64,000 nucleotides of DNA from Saprospiraceae bacterium (GCA_016716185.1 JADJWV010000002.1:534501-598500), one strand, 5' to 3'. Numbered from the stretch's first letter, positions 40,718 to 50,117 are shown. Notes: generated by a model not told the origin, from the sequence alone. Made by a program: numbers and translations.

Positions 40718-43300
40718 TTACAAATCGAATTCAAGTGTATCGCCTGCTTTGAAGCTTTTGGATTTGTCGGAAGAACTTTTGACAATGGGTTTGCTTTGAT
40801 CGAGTACTTTCACCAATGGAACATCTTCAATTTTATTGCCGATGGCTTTCCAGCCTTTGACATCTACAAATTCGCGGATGGTCAAAATTTCATCAATACT
40901 TTCTTTTTTCCTTTTGTAGGTAAACAATACTTCAGGATCCGGATGTGTGCTAGCAAAATACAATTTCGAAGCCTTGCTTTCTCCAATAAATCCGAAGCGT
41001 TGATTTAAGCTCGTGGTTTCAATTTTAAAACGCTTTGCCATCGACCACGATTTTTCACCTTCGAAGTAAACAACAGACAAAATATCATCCGGATTGAATT
41101 TTCCAATACTCAAGACCTCATCATAGCTATACCGATTGTTGAGATCGTATTCGGTTATTTCATAGGATCCATTTTTAAATATGCAAAGCAGGCGGTCTCC
41201 ACGGTTTAAGCCACCAAGAAACTGTCCTCTTTCTTCCGTATTGAGGCGACCGGTCGAAGGATCGTACCAAACTTGCTGAGCACCAAGAGTTGATTTACCT
41301 TTTTCTTTGAGTTGAATTTTTCTGACGGGATATTTTGTAACAATATTGCCCTGGCTGCTTCGTCCTTTGATTTCCAATTCTGAAAAATCAAAATCAAAGG
41401 TTTTGATTTTGGCTTTGCAACCTGCCGTCAGGAATACTGTAACAATTTCAGCTTCACCTTCCGCATTGCAGGAGAAATAGAGCATTTTTGATTTTGGATG
41501 CCCTTTTGTGAGATCGTATTCTTTATCTCGGGTGATCCCGGTCACATTAAATCTCTTTGCCATAGCACGACCTGATTCTCCATCCAGGTAAATGATGTTG
41601 TAAGTCGTGCGTTCGTCGGCTTTTTTCCATACATCAACATATTCAATATCTTTTCCAACAAATGTTTTTTCTGCAATCCTACTGACAATCATTTTTCCAT
41701 CTTTGCGGAATACGATGATGTCGTCTATATCGCTGCATTCTTTGATATACTCATCTTTCTTTAAGCCAAATCCGATAAAACCATCTTCCCTGTTGACATA
41801 CAATTTGCTGTTGTTGGCAACTACCTGAGTAGCCTGTATGGATTCAAACTGCAGCAATCGCGTTTTTCGTTCTCTGCCTTTGCCAAATTTTTCAAGAATA
41901 TTTTCGTAATAACTAATGGCATAGTCGGTCAGATTGTCGAGATGATGCTGAACTTGTTTTAATTCAGCTTCCAGGGATTGAAGTGTCTCGTCGGTATGGA
42001 ATTTGTTGTATTTAGAAATTCTTTTAATCCTGATTTCAGTTAAATGCAACAGATCATCTTTACTGATCTCCCGGTTCAATCGGTATTTTCCGGAAGGCGG
42101 GCGGGATCCCTGGGAAGGCGTATGGACGTATTTTTTTAAACCGTTCCCAATGACTTCCAGAACCTGCTCGAAACTTGTACATTCCTCGATATCGCGGTAA
42201 ATCCTGTTTTCGATGAATATTTTTTCAAGTGAAACCAAATGCCATTTTTCGAGTAATTCTTCTTTTTTGATTTCGAGCTCGCGACCCAATAAAAACCGCG
42301 TATGCTGAGCAGAATGTTTTAAAATCTCATGTACAGAAAGGAATTTAGGTTTGTCACCCACAATCACACAAGCATTTGGTGAGATGCTTATTTCACAGCT
42401 GGTAAATGCGTACAGAGCATCTATGGTGACTTCCGGAGAAGTGCCCGGCTGCAATTCAATGCGGATCTCGACATCTTTTGCCGTGTTGTCAGAAATTTGT
42501 TTGATTTTTATTTTTCCCTTATCGGCTGCTTTCACAATACTCTCAATCAGACTTCCTGTAGTTACGCTGTAAGGCAACTCCCTGATGACCAGGAATTTTT
42601 TGTCCTCGAGTTCAATTTTTGCCCTGATTTTTACTTTTCCACCTTTCTGCCCCTCGTTGTATTCACTGACGTCGATGGATCCCCCGGTTTCGAAATCCGG
42701 AAAAAGTTCAAATTTTCTACCCTTCAAAGCCTGAATAGAAGCTTTGATGAGTTCGATAAAATTATGTGGTAAGATTTTAGTGGCAAGTCCGACAGCAATT
42801 CCTTCGACGCCCTGAGCGAGTAACAATGGAAATTTCATAGGCAGAGCCAGGGGTTCCTGGTTTCTACCGTCATAAGAAAGTTGCCATTCGGTGGTATCCG
42901 GATTGAAAGCGACAGCCAGGGCAAACTTCGACAATCTGGCTTCGATGTATCGGGACGCTGCTGCAGAATCCCCGGTCCTGAAGTCGCCCCAGTTTCCCTG
43001 CGTGTCGATGACCAGATCTTTTTGCCCGAGATTGACGAGTGCGTCTCCAATGGCTGCATCGCCATGGGGATGGTATTGCATGGTATGGCCGATGAGATTT
43101 GCGACCTTATGGTAACGCCCGTCCTCTTTTTCGTACATGCTGTGCAGGATCCTTCTTTGAACGGGTTTCAGACCATCGTCAATGGCAGGAACGGCTCTCT
43201 CAAGAATAACGTATGAGGCATAATCCAGAAAATAATTCTGGTACATTCCGTCGAGGGTGAGGATGTGGTCTATGGAATCCTTAGGGGGCACTTTCGCCAT
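40718..43300 (-). CDS. parC: DNA topoisomerase IV subunit A (ParC-type)
   Basis: 860-residue type IIA topoisomerase A subunit, which with ParE decatenates replicated chromosomes. Catalytic tyrosine is Tyr118 ('AASRYIEARLS', numbering from ATG 43300); 'DGLKPVQRRILHSMYEKEDGRYHKVANLIGHTMQYHPHGDAAIGDALV' is the winged-helix/quinolone region, followed by the tower and coiled-coil domains, then beta-pinwheel repeats in the C-terminal third. The sequence has no GyrA box (QRRGGKG), which points to ParC rather than GyrA. The promoter box TATCTTTG lies 15 bases upstream. The longer frame to 43318 is inside it. The partner parE is not in the window. Confidence 0.92.
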   Translation of the reverse strand: MAKVPPKDSIDHILTLDGMYQNYFLDYASYVILERAVPAIDDGLKPVQRRILHSMYEKEDGRYHKVANLIGHTMQYHPHGDAAIGDALVNLGQKDLVIDTQGNWGDFRTGDSAAASRYIEARLSKFALAVAFNPDTTEWQLSYDGRNQEPLALPMKFPLLLAQGVEGIAVGLATKILPHNFIELIKASIQALKGRKFELFPDFETGGSIDVSEYNEGQKGGKVKIRAKIELEDKKFLVIRELPYSVTTGSLIESIVKAADKGKIKIKQISDNTAKDVEIRIELQPGTSPEVTIDALYAFTSCEISISPNACVIVGDKPKFLSVHEILKHSAQHTRFLLGRELEIKKEELLEKWHLVSLEKIFIENRIYRDIEECTSFEQVLEVIGNGLKKYVHTPSQGSRPPSGKYRLNREISKDDLLHLTEIRIKRISKYNKFHTDETLQSLEAELKQVQHHLDNLTDYAISYYENILEKFGKGRERKTRLLQFESIQATQVVANNSKLYVNREDGFIGFGLKKDEYIKECSDIDDIIVFRKDGKMIVSRIAEKTFVGKDIEYVDVWKKADERTTYNIIYLDGESGRAMAKRFNVTGITRDKEYDLTKGHPKSKMLYFSCNAEGEAEIVTVFLTAGCKAKIKTFDFDFSELEIKGRSSQGNIVTKYPVRKIQLKEKGKSTLGAQQVWYDPSTGRLNTEERGQFLGGLNRGDRLLCIFKNGSYEITEYDLNNRYSYDEVLSIGKFNPDDILSVVYFEGEKSWSMAKRFKIETTSLNQRFGFIGESKASKLYFASTHPDPEVLFTYKRKKESIDEILTIREFVDVKGWKAIGNKIEDVPLVKVLDQSKPIVKSSSDKSKSFKAGDTLEFDL

Positions 43301-43315
43301 AATTTTAATTTGAAG

Positions 43316-43323
43316 CAAAGATA
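43316..43323 (-). promoter_or_regulatory. parC promoter -7 box
   Basis: Reverse strand TATCTTTG, 15 bases ahead of the ATG at 43300. Confidence 0.55.
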
Positions 43324-43493
43324 ATCAATACCTTTACATATTACGAAATTAATATATATAATTCGCTAAAGAATTGATTCGGAAGCTTTTCAAAGTTCGC
43401 TTCATTAAAATTACGTTAAAGCGCCGTTTCCGATTAATCGAAGTTCGGGAGGATTTATCTCATGAGTAATTGTTCACCTTAAATATTTAAAAA

Positions 43494-43832
43494 ATGAAAA
43501 CAAAAATTGCGACCCTGATTGCCCTGATGGTTTTAATATTTCAAGCCGGAATAAGCCAGGGCTGGAAAGACAAACACCGGGATTGGAAAGACGATGATTT
43601 TTTCGATGACCGCATCGAAGAAGGTTGGAGACATGGAAAGTTGACCCGGGATGAAAGGCGATTGCTTGAACTGCAAGAAGAGAGAATTCTCGAAGTAAGA
43701 AGATGGATGCTGCGGGATGGTCACCTGGATCGTTGGGAAAGTAAGAAACTGCAAAAGATGTACAGAGATTTTAACAGGGAATTACGGAAACAGAAAGAAG
43801 ATCGAGATCGCAGGCATCGTGGCCATAGATGA
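43494..43832 (+). CDS. Small exported, highly charged helical protein
   Basis: 112 residues. Signal peptide 1-21 ('ATLIALMVLIFQAGISQ'); the mature ~90 residues are almost all Arg, Lys, Asp, Glu and aromatic, predicted as two long helices with the repeated pattern 'RIEEGWRHGKLTRDERRLLELQEERI' then 'RRWMLRDGHLDRWESKKLQKMYRDFNREL'. The two parts look like a duplicated 'G-x-L-T/D-x-x-E-x-x-x-L' helix pair seen in small exported EF-hand-like proteins of unknown function. It ends 'RDRRHRGHR'. It has its own strong terminator, so it is a monocistronic gene. I cannot name a function. Confidence 0.8.
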   Translation: MKTKIATLIALMVLIFQAGISQGWKDKHRDWKDDDFFDDRIEEGWRHGKLTRDERRLLELQEERILEVRRWMLRDGHLDRWESKKLQKMYRDFNRELRKQKEDRDRRHRGHR

Positions 43833-43856
43833 TAAGTTCAGTTTTTATACCGTCTG

Positions 43857-43880
43857 ACCCGGCAAAGGCCGGGTTTTTTA
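43857..43880 (+). terminator. Rho-independent terminator
   Basis: ACCCGGC-AAAG-GCCGGGT stem followed by TTTTT, 24 bases after the stop of the small charged protein. Confidence 0.9.
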
Positions 43881-44106
43881 TTTGGATTATTTATTAGTCG
43901 AAACCCAATGCCTGGGTGTACAAATTTTTGAAATCCGTAAAACAGACCATTAAACACCTGGTAAATAAAACTGCTTCCGGTGATTGGTTTAGGGTAATGC
44001 ATTTATCGGCCATTTTTTCAAATTTATCTTAATTATTAGCCTATTCGGGTTAATTTTTAGCAGAACCCTCAAGATTGATTTAATTTTGTTTAAAATTTTA
44101 AAATAC

Positions 44107-44814
44107 ATGAAAAGAAATTTATTGAGTTTAATGGCTCTTGTTTTTTTAACCGCAGGTAGTTTTGCACAAACTACTGACGAGATTATTGAAAAATACATCA
44201 AGGCGCTTGGAGGAAAAGATAAATTGACTTCCATTAAGTCTGTAATTCTCGAAGGGTTGGTGAGTGCCCAGGGGATGGAGATTCCCGTGACCACCACAAT
44301 TGTCCACAAGAAAGGAGTTCGCGTTGATTTCAGTGTAATGGGTATGGATGCATGGACGGTGATGAGGCCTGATTCCGGATGGAGCTTTATGCCATTCAGC
44401 GGACAGACCAAACCCGAGCCTATCCCAACTGAAATGCTCAACCAAAGTGCAAGTCAATGGGATCTGAGCGGACAACTTTACGAATATTCGACCAAAGGAA
44501 ATAAGGTTGAATATTTAGGGATGGATGACGTGGACGGCACCGAATGTTTTAAATTGAAGTGCCAAAGCCCGGAAGGCCAGGTCACCTATTACCTGATCGA
44601 CCCTCAAACTTACTTTATCGTAAAAACCGTGACCAAGGTTCAGGCCGGAGGGAAAGAAATGGAAGCAGAAACCAAATTCAGCAATTACAAAGAAGTTGAA
44701 GGGGGCTACATTTATCCGCACACCATAGAGTCCATGCAGGGTCCGCTGGAGATGACAAAAATATCTGTGAACGCCGATGTTCCCGATTCAAAGTTTTTGA
44801 TTTCTCAGCCTTAA
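44107..44814 (+). CDS. LolA-fold exported protein (outer-membrane lipoprotein-sorting-like)
   Basis: 235 residues from ATG 44107 (a longer frame from 44086 gives a poorer signal peptide). Signal peptide 'MKRNLLSLMALVFLTAGSFAQ'. The mature part has the LolA/LolB-like half-barrel pattern: 'IIEKYIKALGGKDKLTSIKSVILEG', 'MGMDAWTVMRPDSGWSFMPFSGQTKPEPI', 'GTECFKLKCQSPEGQVTYYLIDPQTYFIVKTVTK', 'KFSNYKEVEGGYIYPHTIE'. Such proteins carry lipoproteins or lipid-like ligands in the periplasm; this group is common in Bacteroidota and its cargo is unknown. Followed by a terminator. Confidence 0.82.
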   Translation: MKRNLLSLMALVFLTAGSFAQTTDEIIEKYIKALGGKDKLTSIKSVILEGLVSAQGMEIPVTTTIVHKKGVRVDFSVMGMDAWTVMRPDSGWSFMPFSGQTKPEPIPTEMLNQSASQWDLSGQLYEYSTKGNKVEYLGMDDVDGTECFKLKCQSPEGQVTYYLIDPQTYFIVKTVTKVQAGGKEMEAETKFSNYKEVEGGYIYPHTIESMQGPLEMTKISVNADVPDSKFLISQP

Positions 44815-44833
44815 ATTCAAAAAAAATCAGCAT

Positions 44834-44863
44834 AAAACCACGACAAATGCCGTGGTTTTTTTA
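44834..44863 (+). terminator. Rho-independent terminator
   Basis: AAAACCACG...CGTGGTTTT stem with an 8-base loop and a run of T, 20 bases after the LolA-fold gene. Confidence 0.85.
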
Positions 44864-44968
44864 TTTATATGAAGTTGAATTTAAACTCTGATACAGCTGA
44901 AATTTTTCTCAACGAACAGGAGGGATCATTAAGCTATAAAATTGTATGATGAAAGAGCACAGCATTTC

Positions 44969-45406
44969 ATGAAAACACAGGAGTTCGTCTTTTCGGAAAC
45001 AGAAATCAGAACAGTGGCAGAAAAGGTCCTGATGATCATTTCTAAAGACAGACCAATTCTTGTGAGCGGGGAGATGGGAGCCGGTAAAACTACTTTTATT
45101 AAAGGCATTTGTGCCCAACTTGGCTGCGCGTCGGAGGTTAGCAGTCCCAGTTTTTCCATCATCAACGAATACGCATGTGGTTTAAACAAATGGGGATTGA
45201 ACCGGATCGTTCATATGGATCTTTACAGGATTGAAAAAATGGAAGATATCTACGACATTGGAGTTCCGGATTACCTCGAATCAGGGATCCCGGTGTTTAT
45301 AGAATGGCCTGATCTCATTAAACCGTTGTTGAAGGGTCAGCCGGTCATAGAAATTCAATTTGAAGTTTTGGATAATCTGAATAGAAAGATTATCTTAACC
45401 TTTTAA
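44969..45406 (+). CDS. tsaE: tRNA threonylcarbamoyladenosine biosynthesis ATPase TsaE
   Basis: ATPase of the TsaBDE complex that makes t6A37 in tRNA. From ATG 44969, 145 residues: 'FVFSETEIRTVAEKVLMI', P-loop 'SGEMGAGKTTFIKGICAQLG', switch region 'VSSPSFSIINEYACG', Walker B-like 'IVHMDLYRIEKMEDIYDIGVPDYLES' and 'PVFIEWPDLIKPLL'. These match TsaE closely. A longer frame from TTG 44942 adds nine residues. The alanine dehydrogenase gene follows after three bases; this pairing is frequent in Bacteroidota. Confidence 0.93.
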   Translation: MKTQEFVFSETEIRTVAEKVLMIISKDRPILVSGEMGAGKTTFIKGICAQLGCASEVSSPSFSIINEYACGLNKWGLNRIVHMDLYRIEKMEDIYDIGVPDYLESGIPVFIEWPDLIKPLLKGQPVIEIQFEVLDNLNRKIILTF

Positions 45407-45409
45407 ATC

Positions 45410-46624
45410 ATGCAGGAGTCACAGTATTACTCGTCGCCTCAAAGGGAGTTTCTCACTCAGCCTGAAATGTTGGCCTTATATCGAGCCAAATCTTCATTAA
45501 AGATCGGGATTCCCAAGGAAAGTATGTTGATGGAAAACCGGGTAGCCCTGGTTCCCGCTTCAGTTACCAATCTTGTAGCCAGGGGCCATAGGGTGATCAT
45601 TGAGTCTGATGCAGGAAAAAAAGCCCATTACAGCGATAAAGATTATTCTGAAGCCGGAGCGCAGATTATCCACGATAAAAAGCAAGTATTTGATTGCGAT
45701 ATCTTATTAAAGGTAGCTCCTCCCTCAGTTGAAGAACTTGATCTGTTTCACCCGAGTCAGGTTTTAATTTCACCCCTTCATCTTCCGGTCATCTCCAACG
45801 AGTACATTCAGATTCTAAGACAAAAAAGGGTAACTGCCATAGCCATGGAATATCTGCAAGCCGATGATGGAACTTTCCCATTGGTTCGCGTTATGTCGGA
45901 AATTGCCGGAATCTCTGTGGTACAAACAGCAGCCGAATTGTTGTCGAATCCGATCCATGGAAAAGGCTTGTTGTTGGGTGGTATTTCCGGAGTGCCACCA
46001 GCAAAGGTGGTTATCCTTGGAGCAGGGGTCGTTGCAGAGTTCGCCACAAGGGCAGCCCTGGCTTTGGGCGCATCGGTCAGGATCTTTGACGACAATATTC
46101 ACAAACTCATTCGTATCCAGAACAGGATCGGAAGACAAATGTATACCTCCTCTTTAAATCCGGTGACTTTGACCCAGCAACTGATGTCGGCCGACGTTGT
46201 GATTGGTGCCATTCACAGTAAAACCGGAAGAGCTCCGCTGCTGGTTTCAGAAGAAATGGTCATGCAAATGAAACCCGGTTCTGTCATAATAGATGTCAGT
46301 ATCGACCAGGGTGGTTGTTTTGAAACGAGTCAGGTCACTACACACGACAATCCTACCCGAATTATCCATGGAGTGATTCATTATTGCGTTCCCAATATTC
46401 CATCCAAAGTAGCCAGAACGGCTTCCATTGGCGTCAGCAACATCATAACCACAGTCCTTCAGGAAGCGGGAGATACCGGAAGTATTGAACATCTGATCTA
46501 TCAACACAAAGGACTGAGAAACGGGATTTATACTTACAAAGGATGTCTGACGAATGAATATTTGAGTCAAAGGTTTGGTATCAAATACACCAATCTTGAA
46601 TTGCTGTTGACTTCGACCATATGA
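45410..46624 (+). CDS. ald: Alanine dehydrogenase
   Basis: NAD-dependent oxidative deamination of L-alanine to pyruvate. 404 residues with an N-terminal extension of ~30, then 'IGIPKESMLMENRVALVPASVTNLVARGHRVIIESDAGKKAHYSDKDY' (PNT/AlaDH N domain with the Arg and Lys substrate contacts), 'AMEYLQADDGTFPLVRVMSEIAG', and the Rossmann motif 'KVVILGAGVVAEFATRAALALGASVRIFDD', and the signature 'VIIDVSIDQGGCFETS'. The N-terminal extension and spacing match the distinct Bacteroidota branch. Translationally close to tsaE. Followed by period-7 sequence and repeat elements. Confidence 0.93.
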   Translation: MQESQYYSSPQREFLTQPEMLALYRAKSSLKIGIPKESMLMENRVALVPASVTNLVARGHRVIIESDAGKKAHYSDKDYSEAGAQIIHDKKQVFDCDILLKVAPPSVEELDLFHPSQVLISPLHLPVISNEYIQILRQKRVTAIAMEYLQADDGTFPLVRVMSEIAGISVVQTAAELLSNPIHGKGLLLGGISGVPPAKVVILGAGVVAEFATRAALALGASVRIFDDNIHKLIRIQNRIGRQMYTSSLNPVTLTQQLMSADVVIGAIHSKTGRAPLLVSEEMVMQMKPGSVIIDVSIDQGGCFETSQVTTHDNPTRIIHGVIHYCVPNIPSKVARTASIGVSNIITTVLQEAGDTGSIEHLIYQHKGLRNGIYTYKGCLTNEYLSQRFGIKYTNLELLLTSTI

Positions 46625-46664
46625 TTTAGTTGTTGGGTGTTAGTTGTTGGATGATAGTAAGCAG

Positions 46665-46714
46665 TCCCGACATGAAAGAGCCAGAGGAAAACATAGATCA
46701 ACCTGATGTCGGGA
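46665..46714. repeat. 50-bp inverted-repeat element TCCCGACAT...ATGTCGGGA
   Basis: Perfect 9-bp ends with the same TCCCGA/TCGGGA boundary as the 58-bp elements. The element is flanked on both sides by GCAG, which looks like a 4-bp target duplication. Preceded by period-7 sequence (TTAGTTGTTGGGTGTTAGTTGTTGG) directly after the ald stop codon. Confidence 0.7.
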
Positions 46715-46767
46715 GCAGTTTGAAGTTTTTAGTGTATAGATTTTATTGAATGACGGATTTGAAATTA

Positions 46768-46783
46768 ACGAACGATAGTTAGT
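46768..46783. repeat. Palindrome ACGAAC-GATA-GTTAGT
   Basis: Member of the 16-bp intergenic family; 53 bases after the 50-bp inverted repeat, in the convergent gap between ald and the prenyl synthase. Confidence 0.75.
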
Positions 46784-46872
46784 TAAAATTATTTTTTTTG
46801 TTTGAAATTGGTTTTACGCTTTAAGTTTTTGACTTACAGCTCCTCAAATTACTTTTATTAAAACATTACAAA

Positions 46873-47853
46873 TTACTTACTTCGCTCCGTGATGAAATAG
46901 CAAAGCTTTTTCAAAGCAATGCCCGCTTCGTTTTCCGGAAAAGATTCCAGAACTTGCAGAGCCTCGTCCCTGTATTCTTTCATTTTTTGTTCTGCTCCTT
47001 CTACTCCTTTATACTTATGTATGAAGGTAATCACCTGGTTGATGGCTTCTGTTTCCTCATTATGTTTGCGTATTAACCTGATGATTTGATCCTTTTCAGC
47101 CGGAGCGGCGGCTTTGAGTGCAAGTATCAAAGGGAGCGTCATCTTTTTTTCTTTGATGTCGGTTATTTTTGGTTTGCCCGTAACTTCCTTGGAAAGATCC
47201 ATCAGATCGTCTTTTATCTGAAAAGCAATCCCAATCAGTTCACCAAAAATCTTGATCTTTTTAAGCTCATCCTCCTGATCGGTTGTGCTTTTGGCCCCAC
47301 ATACGCATGCCGACGCAATCAGAGAGGCTGTTTTTTTACGGATGATATCAAAATACACTTCTTCAGTGATGTCCAATCGCCTTGCTTTTTCCAATTGGAG
47401 CAATTCGCCTTCGCTCATATCGCTCACCGCGGTGGACAAAATTTCAAGCAAATCAAAATGTTTGCGATTGAGGGCGGTCAATAATCCTCTCGACAAAAGA
47501 TAATCACCGACCAATACGGCAATTTTATTTTTCCATAAGGCTTTGATCGAAAAAAAACCCCTGCGTTGGAAAGAATCATCTACGACATCATCATGCACCA
47601 AAGTAGCTGTGTGCAACAATTCGACGAGGGTTGCAGCGCTGTATGATTTTTCATTGATGCTGCCAAATTGTTTGGCACAAAGTAAAGAAAGGAGGGGCCG
47701 CAATTGTTTCCCTCTGGTTTTTACGATGTAATAACTTATTTTATCGAGTAGGGGGACCCTGCTCTTCATGGCCTCCCTGAAGTGAAGATCAAATCTTTTC
47801 AAATCTTCACTTACGGGTGCTTTGATTTCATCCAAGTTGTAACGGGAACCCAT
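46873..47853 (-). CDS. Polyprenyl diphosphate synthase (long-chain trans-isoprenyl)
   Basis: Adds isopentenyl units to allylic diphosphate to make the side chain of menaquinone (probable role, from family). 326 residues; first aspartate-rich motif 'LVHDDVVDDSFQRRG', second 'FQIKDDLMDLSKE', substrate Arg/Lys in 'KTRGKQLRPLLSLLCAKQFG' and 'RRGFFSIKALWKNKIAVLVGDYLLSRGL'. The residues before the first motif ('LLHTATL') are small, which fits a long-chain product such as octaprenyl or heptaprenyl. Start ATG 47853 is only seven bases behind a TATCTTTG box. Alone on its strand, convergent with ald. Confidence 0.92.
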   Translation of the reverse strand: MGSRYNLDEIKAPVSEDLKRFDLHFREAMKSRVPLLDKISYYIVKTRGKQLRPLLSLLCAKQFGSINEKSYSAATLVELLHTATLVHDDVVDDSFQRRGFFSIKALWKNKIAVLVGDYLLSRGLLTALNRKHFDLLEILSTAVSDMSEGELLQLEKARRLDITEEVYFDIIRKKTASLIASACVCGAKSTTDQEDELKKIKIFGELIGIAFQIKDDLMDLSKEVTGKPKITDIKEKKMTLPLILALKAAAPAEKDQIIRLIRKHNEETEAINQVITFIHKYKGVEGAEQKMKEYRDEALQVLESFPENEAGIALKKLCYFITERSK

Positions 47854-47860
47854 TTCAGGC

Positions 47861-47868
47861 CAAAGATA
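47861..47868 (-). promoter_or_regulatory. Promoter -7 box of the polyprenyl synthase gene, very short leader
   Basis: Reverse strand TATCTTTG, seven bases before the ATG; the transcript would have a leader of only a few bases. Confidence 0.5.
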
Positions 47869-48304
47869 AGTATCCGGATAACGAATCTATTTTTTTTTCA
47901 GAGCCTGAATGTATTCTGTTATTTGAACTACAGGTTTTGATTATTCTGATGATGAGCTCGCTGGCAAAACAAACAAGTCATGTTTCCAAATGGTCTGAAG
48001 TTTACATACAGAACAATCACTGAAAAACAAATTTAATTTCAGCTTGCTTCTAAAAACTTATAAGGGCTCAATCTTCAAACTATTTCAGTTTTAACACCTT
48101 ACCAGGAGTGATCAGGGTCTTAAAAAGCGTACTCTAATTTTAGAGGGTTAATACCTAGCTTCGGCTTTAAGCAATATCGCCTTTTTGGTGAATAAATTAG
48201 CCAAAGGCATCCTGAAAGCCATATAGAGAAGTCATTTTCAGGCTGAATCGTCCCTTGATTAAGAATTAATTCCATCCCGTGCATATTTCAACAGATTCAT
48301 TGCT
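47869..48304. other. Gene-free divergent gap
   Basis: I see no credible gene, repeat array or RNA. One short palindrome, CTCTAATTTTAGAG, is at 48132-48145. The sequence otherwise looks like ordinary or decayed non-coding DNA. Confidence 0.5.
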
Positions 48305-48312
48305 TAAATTTG
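48305..48312 (+). promoter_or_regulatory. -7 promoter box upstream of the DUF6427-like gene
   Basis: TAAATTTG, 17 bases before the TTG start at 48330, supporting that non-ATG start. Confidence 0.5.
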
Positions 48313-48329
48313 ACCAATAAACCCGGATT

Positions 48330-49307
48330 TTGCTAGAGATCTTCAAGAAGAATACATTTATTAGTTTGGTACTGCTTATCCCATATGCCATGGTGCTTCA
48401 CCTGAGTCCATGGTTTACCGGAAGAGCCATCGAGGTTAATGATAAAAACTGGATATTCAATAAATTTATAGTCAGCTGGATTTCTTCAGGAACAACACAA
48501 CTTATACTTTCGACAATTCTCATCGTATTAACCAGCCTGATCCTGGCTCAAATAGTCAGTAAGTTTAAGCTGATGCCCGATGCCCAACTCTTTCCAAGTT
48601 TGTTTTATATCTTATATATTGGTTTGCATTACCGGAATTTAGAATTGAGTGCAATGCTTGTTGGTAATGTATTTTTCTCAATAAGCCTTTTAGAGTTGCT
48701 GAAAATTTATCAGAAGAAACAGGTTCCACTTACCCTTTTTAATTTTGGTTTTTTTGTCGGAATTGCCAGTTTATTTTATTTGCCATACTTCTATTATTTA
48801 TTGGCTGGTGTTATTGGCCTCATCATCTTACGAGGCTTTAAGCCAAGGGAGTTGTTTCAGATATTAGGTGGATTCGCCAATGTATATATGCTGTTGATGT
48901 TTGCACTCTACTTGTACAATTTACACAGTGAATTCTATCAATTCCAGATTGCCGGTTATTTCAGACCCTTTATTTTTTCAATGCAAAATGTCAATGAAGG
49001 ATGGGTTATGTTTGGAATTATTATGGCTAGCATAATCTATGCGCTCATCAATTATGCCAACATTCAAATCAAAAAAAGCATCGCAGTTCAAAAGATTTAC
49101 GACATTCTGTTCTGGTGTCTTCTGATCAGTTTATTCAGTATATTTTTTCTAAGGATTGACAATCCGGCTCATTTGATCCTCGTTCTGACCCCTTTGTCGA
49201 TTTTGTGTGGGTTGCTGTTTTCCCGTTTAAAAAATCCGTTAATAGCAGAGACCTTGCATCTGTTTATGATCGTGATTTCTTTATTTTTGCAGTTTCAAAA
49301 TTGGTAA
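48330..49307 (+). CDS. Multi-pass membrane protein, DUF6427-like
   Basis: 325 residues with eight or nine hydrophobic helices ('FISLVLLIPYAMVLHL', 'LILSTILIVLTSLILAQIV', 'SLFYILYIGLHY', 'LAGVIGLIILRGFKPRELFQILGGFANVYMLLMFALYLY', 'ILFWCLLISLFSIFFL', 'LHLFMIVISLFLQF'). The start 'IFKKNTF' and the central 'ILRGFKPRELFQILGG' resemble DUF6427, a Bacteroidota-specific membrane family of unknown function. The start codon is TTG: a stop lies four codons upstream and a promoter box just before. One base separates its stop from purQ, so the two are co-transcribed. Confidence 0.75.
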   Translation: MLEIFKKNTFISLVLLIPYAMVLHLSPWFTGRAIEVNDKNWIFNKFIVSWISSGTTQLILSTILIVLTSLILAQIVSKFKLMPDAQLFPSLFYILYIGLHYRNLELSAMLVGNVFFSISLLELLKIYQKKQVPLTLFNFGFFVGIASLFYLPYFYYLLAGVIGLIILRGFKPRELFQILGGFANVYMLLMFALYLYNLHSEFYQFQIAGYFRPFIFSMQNVNEGWVMFGIIMASIIYALINYANIQIKKSIAVQKIYDILFWCLLISLFSIFFLRIDNPAHLILVLTPLSILCGLLFSRLKNPLIAETLHLFMIVISLFLQFQNW

Positions 49308-49308
49308 T

Positions 49309-50028
49309 ATGAAATTTGGTGTAGTCGTTTTTCCCGGTTCGAATTGCGATGACGATATGATGTACGTATTGGAGAAGGTTTTTCACAAAGCGGTACAAAA
49401 GATATGGCATAAGCAGACAAGTTTGGAAGGGTTTCAACAGGGAGATTGCCTGTTTTTACCCGGAGGTTTTTCATATGGCGATTACCTGAGATGCGGGGCC
49501 ATTGCCAGGTTTTCTCCCATCATGAAGGAAGTTGTGCGGTTTGCCAATGAAGGCGGACTGGTTATAGGAATTTGCAACGGATTTCAAATACTTTGTGAAG
49601 CCCAATTGTTGCCGGGTCAGTTGCTCCCTAACCTGAATGAAAAGTTTATTTGTAAAAACGTGTTCCTCAAACCTTATACAACCGATACGCCCCTTACTTG
49701 TACGCTCGATACACACAAAGCTTATCAAATTCCCATAGCCCATGCCGATGGGCGGTATTTTGCCGATCCCGAAACCCTGGAACATTTGAAATCCAACAAT
49801 CAGATCATGTTTCAATATTGCAATGAGTCTGGTGAAATAAGACCGGAGGACAATGTTAATGGTTCCTGTCTTCACATTGCCGGGATCTGCAATGCCGAGC
49901 GGAATGTATGTGGATTGATGCCTCATCCGGAAAGGGCCAGTGAACCCGCTCTTGGCAATGATGATGGAAAATACATGTTTGAGTCTTTGTTTAGCTGGAT
50001 CCGCCAATATTCCATGAGTATTGCCTGA
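49309..50028 (+). CDS. purQ: Phosphoribosylformylglycinamidine synthase glutaminase subunit PurQ
   Basis: Supplies ammonia from glutamine to PurL for FGAM synthesis. Class I glutamine amidotransferase of 239 residues: 'FGVVVFPGSNCDDDMMYVLE', 'LFLPGGFSYGDYLRCGAIA', nucleophile Cys89 in 'IGICNGFQIL', and the His/Glu in 'CGLMPHPERASEPALGNDDG'. Complete and of normal length. Its co-factor subunit purS is at 12570-12833; purL is not in this window. Placed directly behind a membrane protein of unknown function, an unusual partner for a purine gene. Confidence 0.95.
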   Translation: MKFGVVVFPGSNCDDDMMYVLEKVFHKAVQKIWHKQTSLEGFQQGDCLFLPGGFSYGDYLRCGAIARFSPIMKEVVRFANEGGLVIGICNGFQILCEAQLLPGQLLPNLNEKFICKNVFLKPYTTDTPLTCTLDTHKAYQIPIAHADGRYFADPETLEHLKSNNQIMFQYCNESGEIRPEDNVNGSCLHIAGICNAERNVCGLMPHPERASEPALGNDDGKYMFESLFSWIRQYSMSIA

Positions 50029-50109
50029 TTGGCATCTGCTTTGGTTAAGCATAGGTTAAACACGAATTAAAGCTCTCTTAAACAAGACATTGGATTGGTG
50101 TCTTTATCC

Positions 50110-50117
50110 TATTTTTG
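50110..50117 (+). promoter_or_regulatory. dsbD-like gene promoter -7 box
   Basis: TATTTTTG, 18 bases before the ATG at 50136. Confidence 0.5.

Noticed and set aside
40718..43300. DNA gyrase subunit A
   Set aside because: No GyrA box was found in the C-terminal domain and the N-terminus fits ParC of Bacteroidota.
48132..48145. CTCTAATTTTAGAG palindrome as an operator
   Set aside because: Short, AT-rich, not near a promoter box; a chance hairpin is likely.
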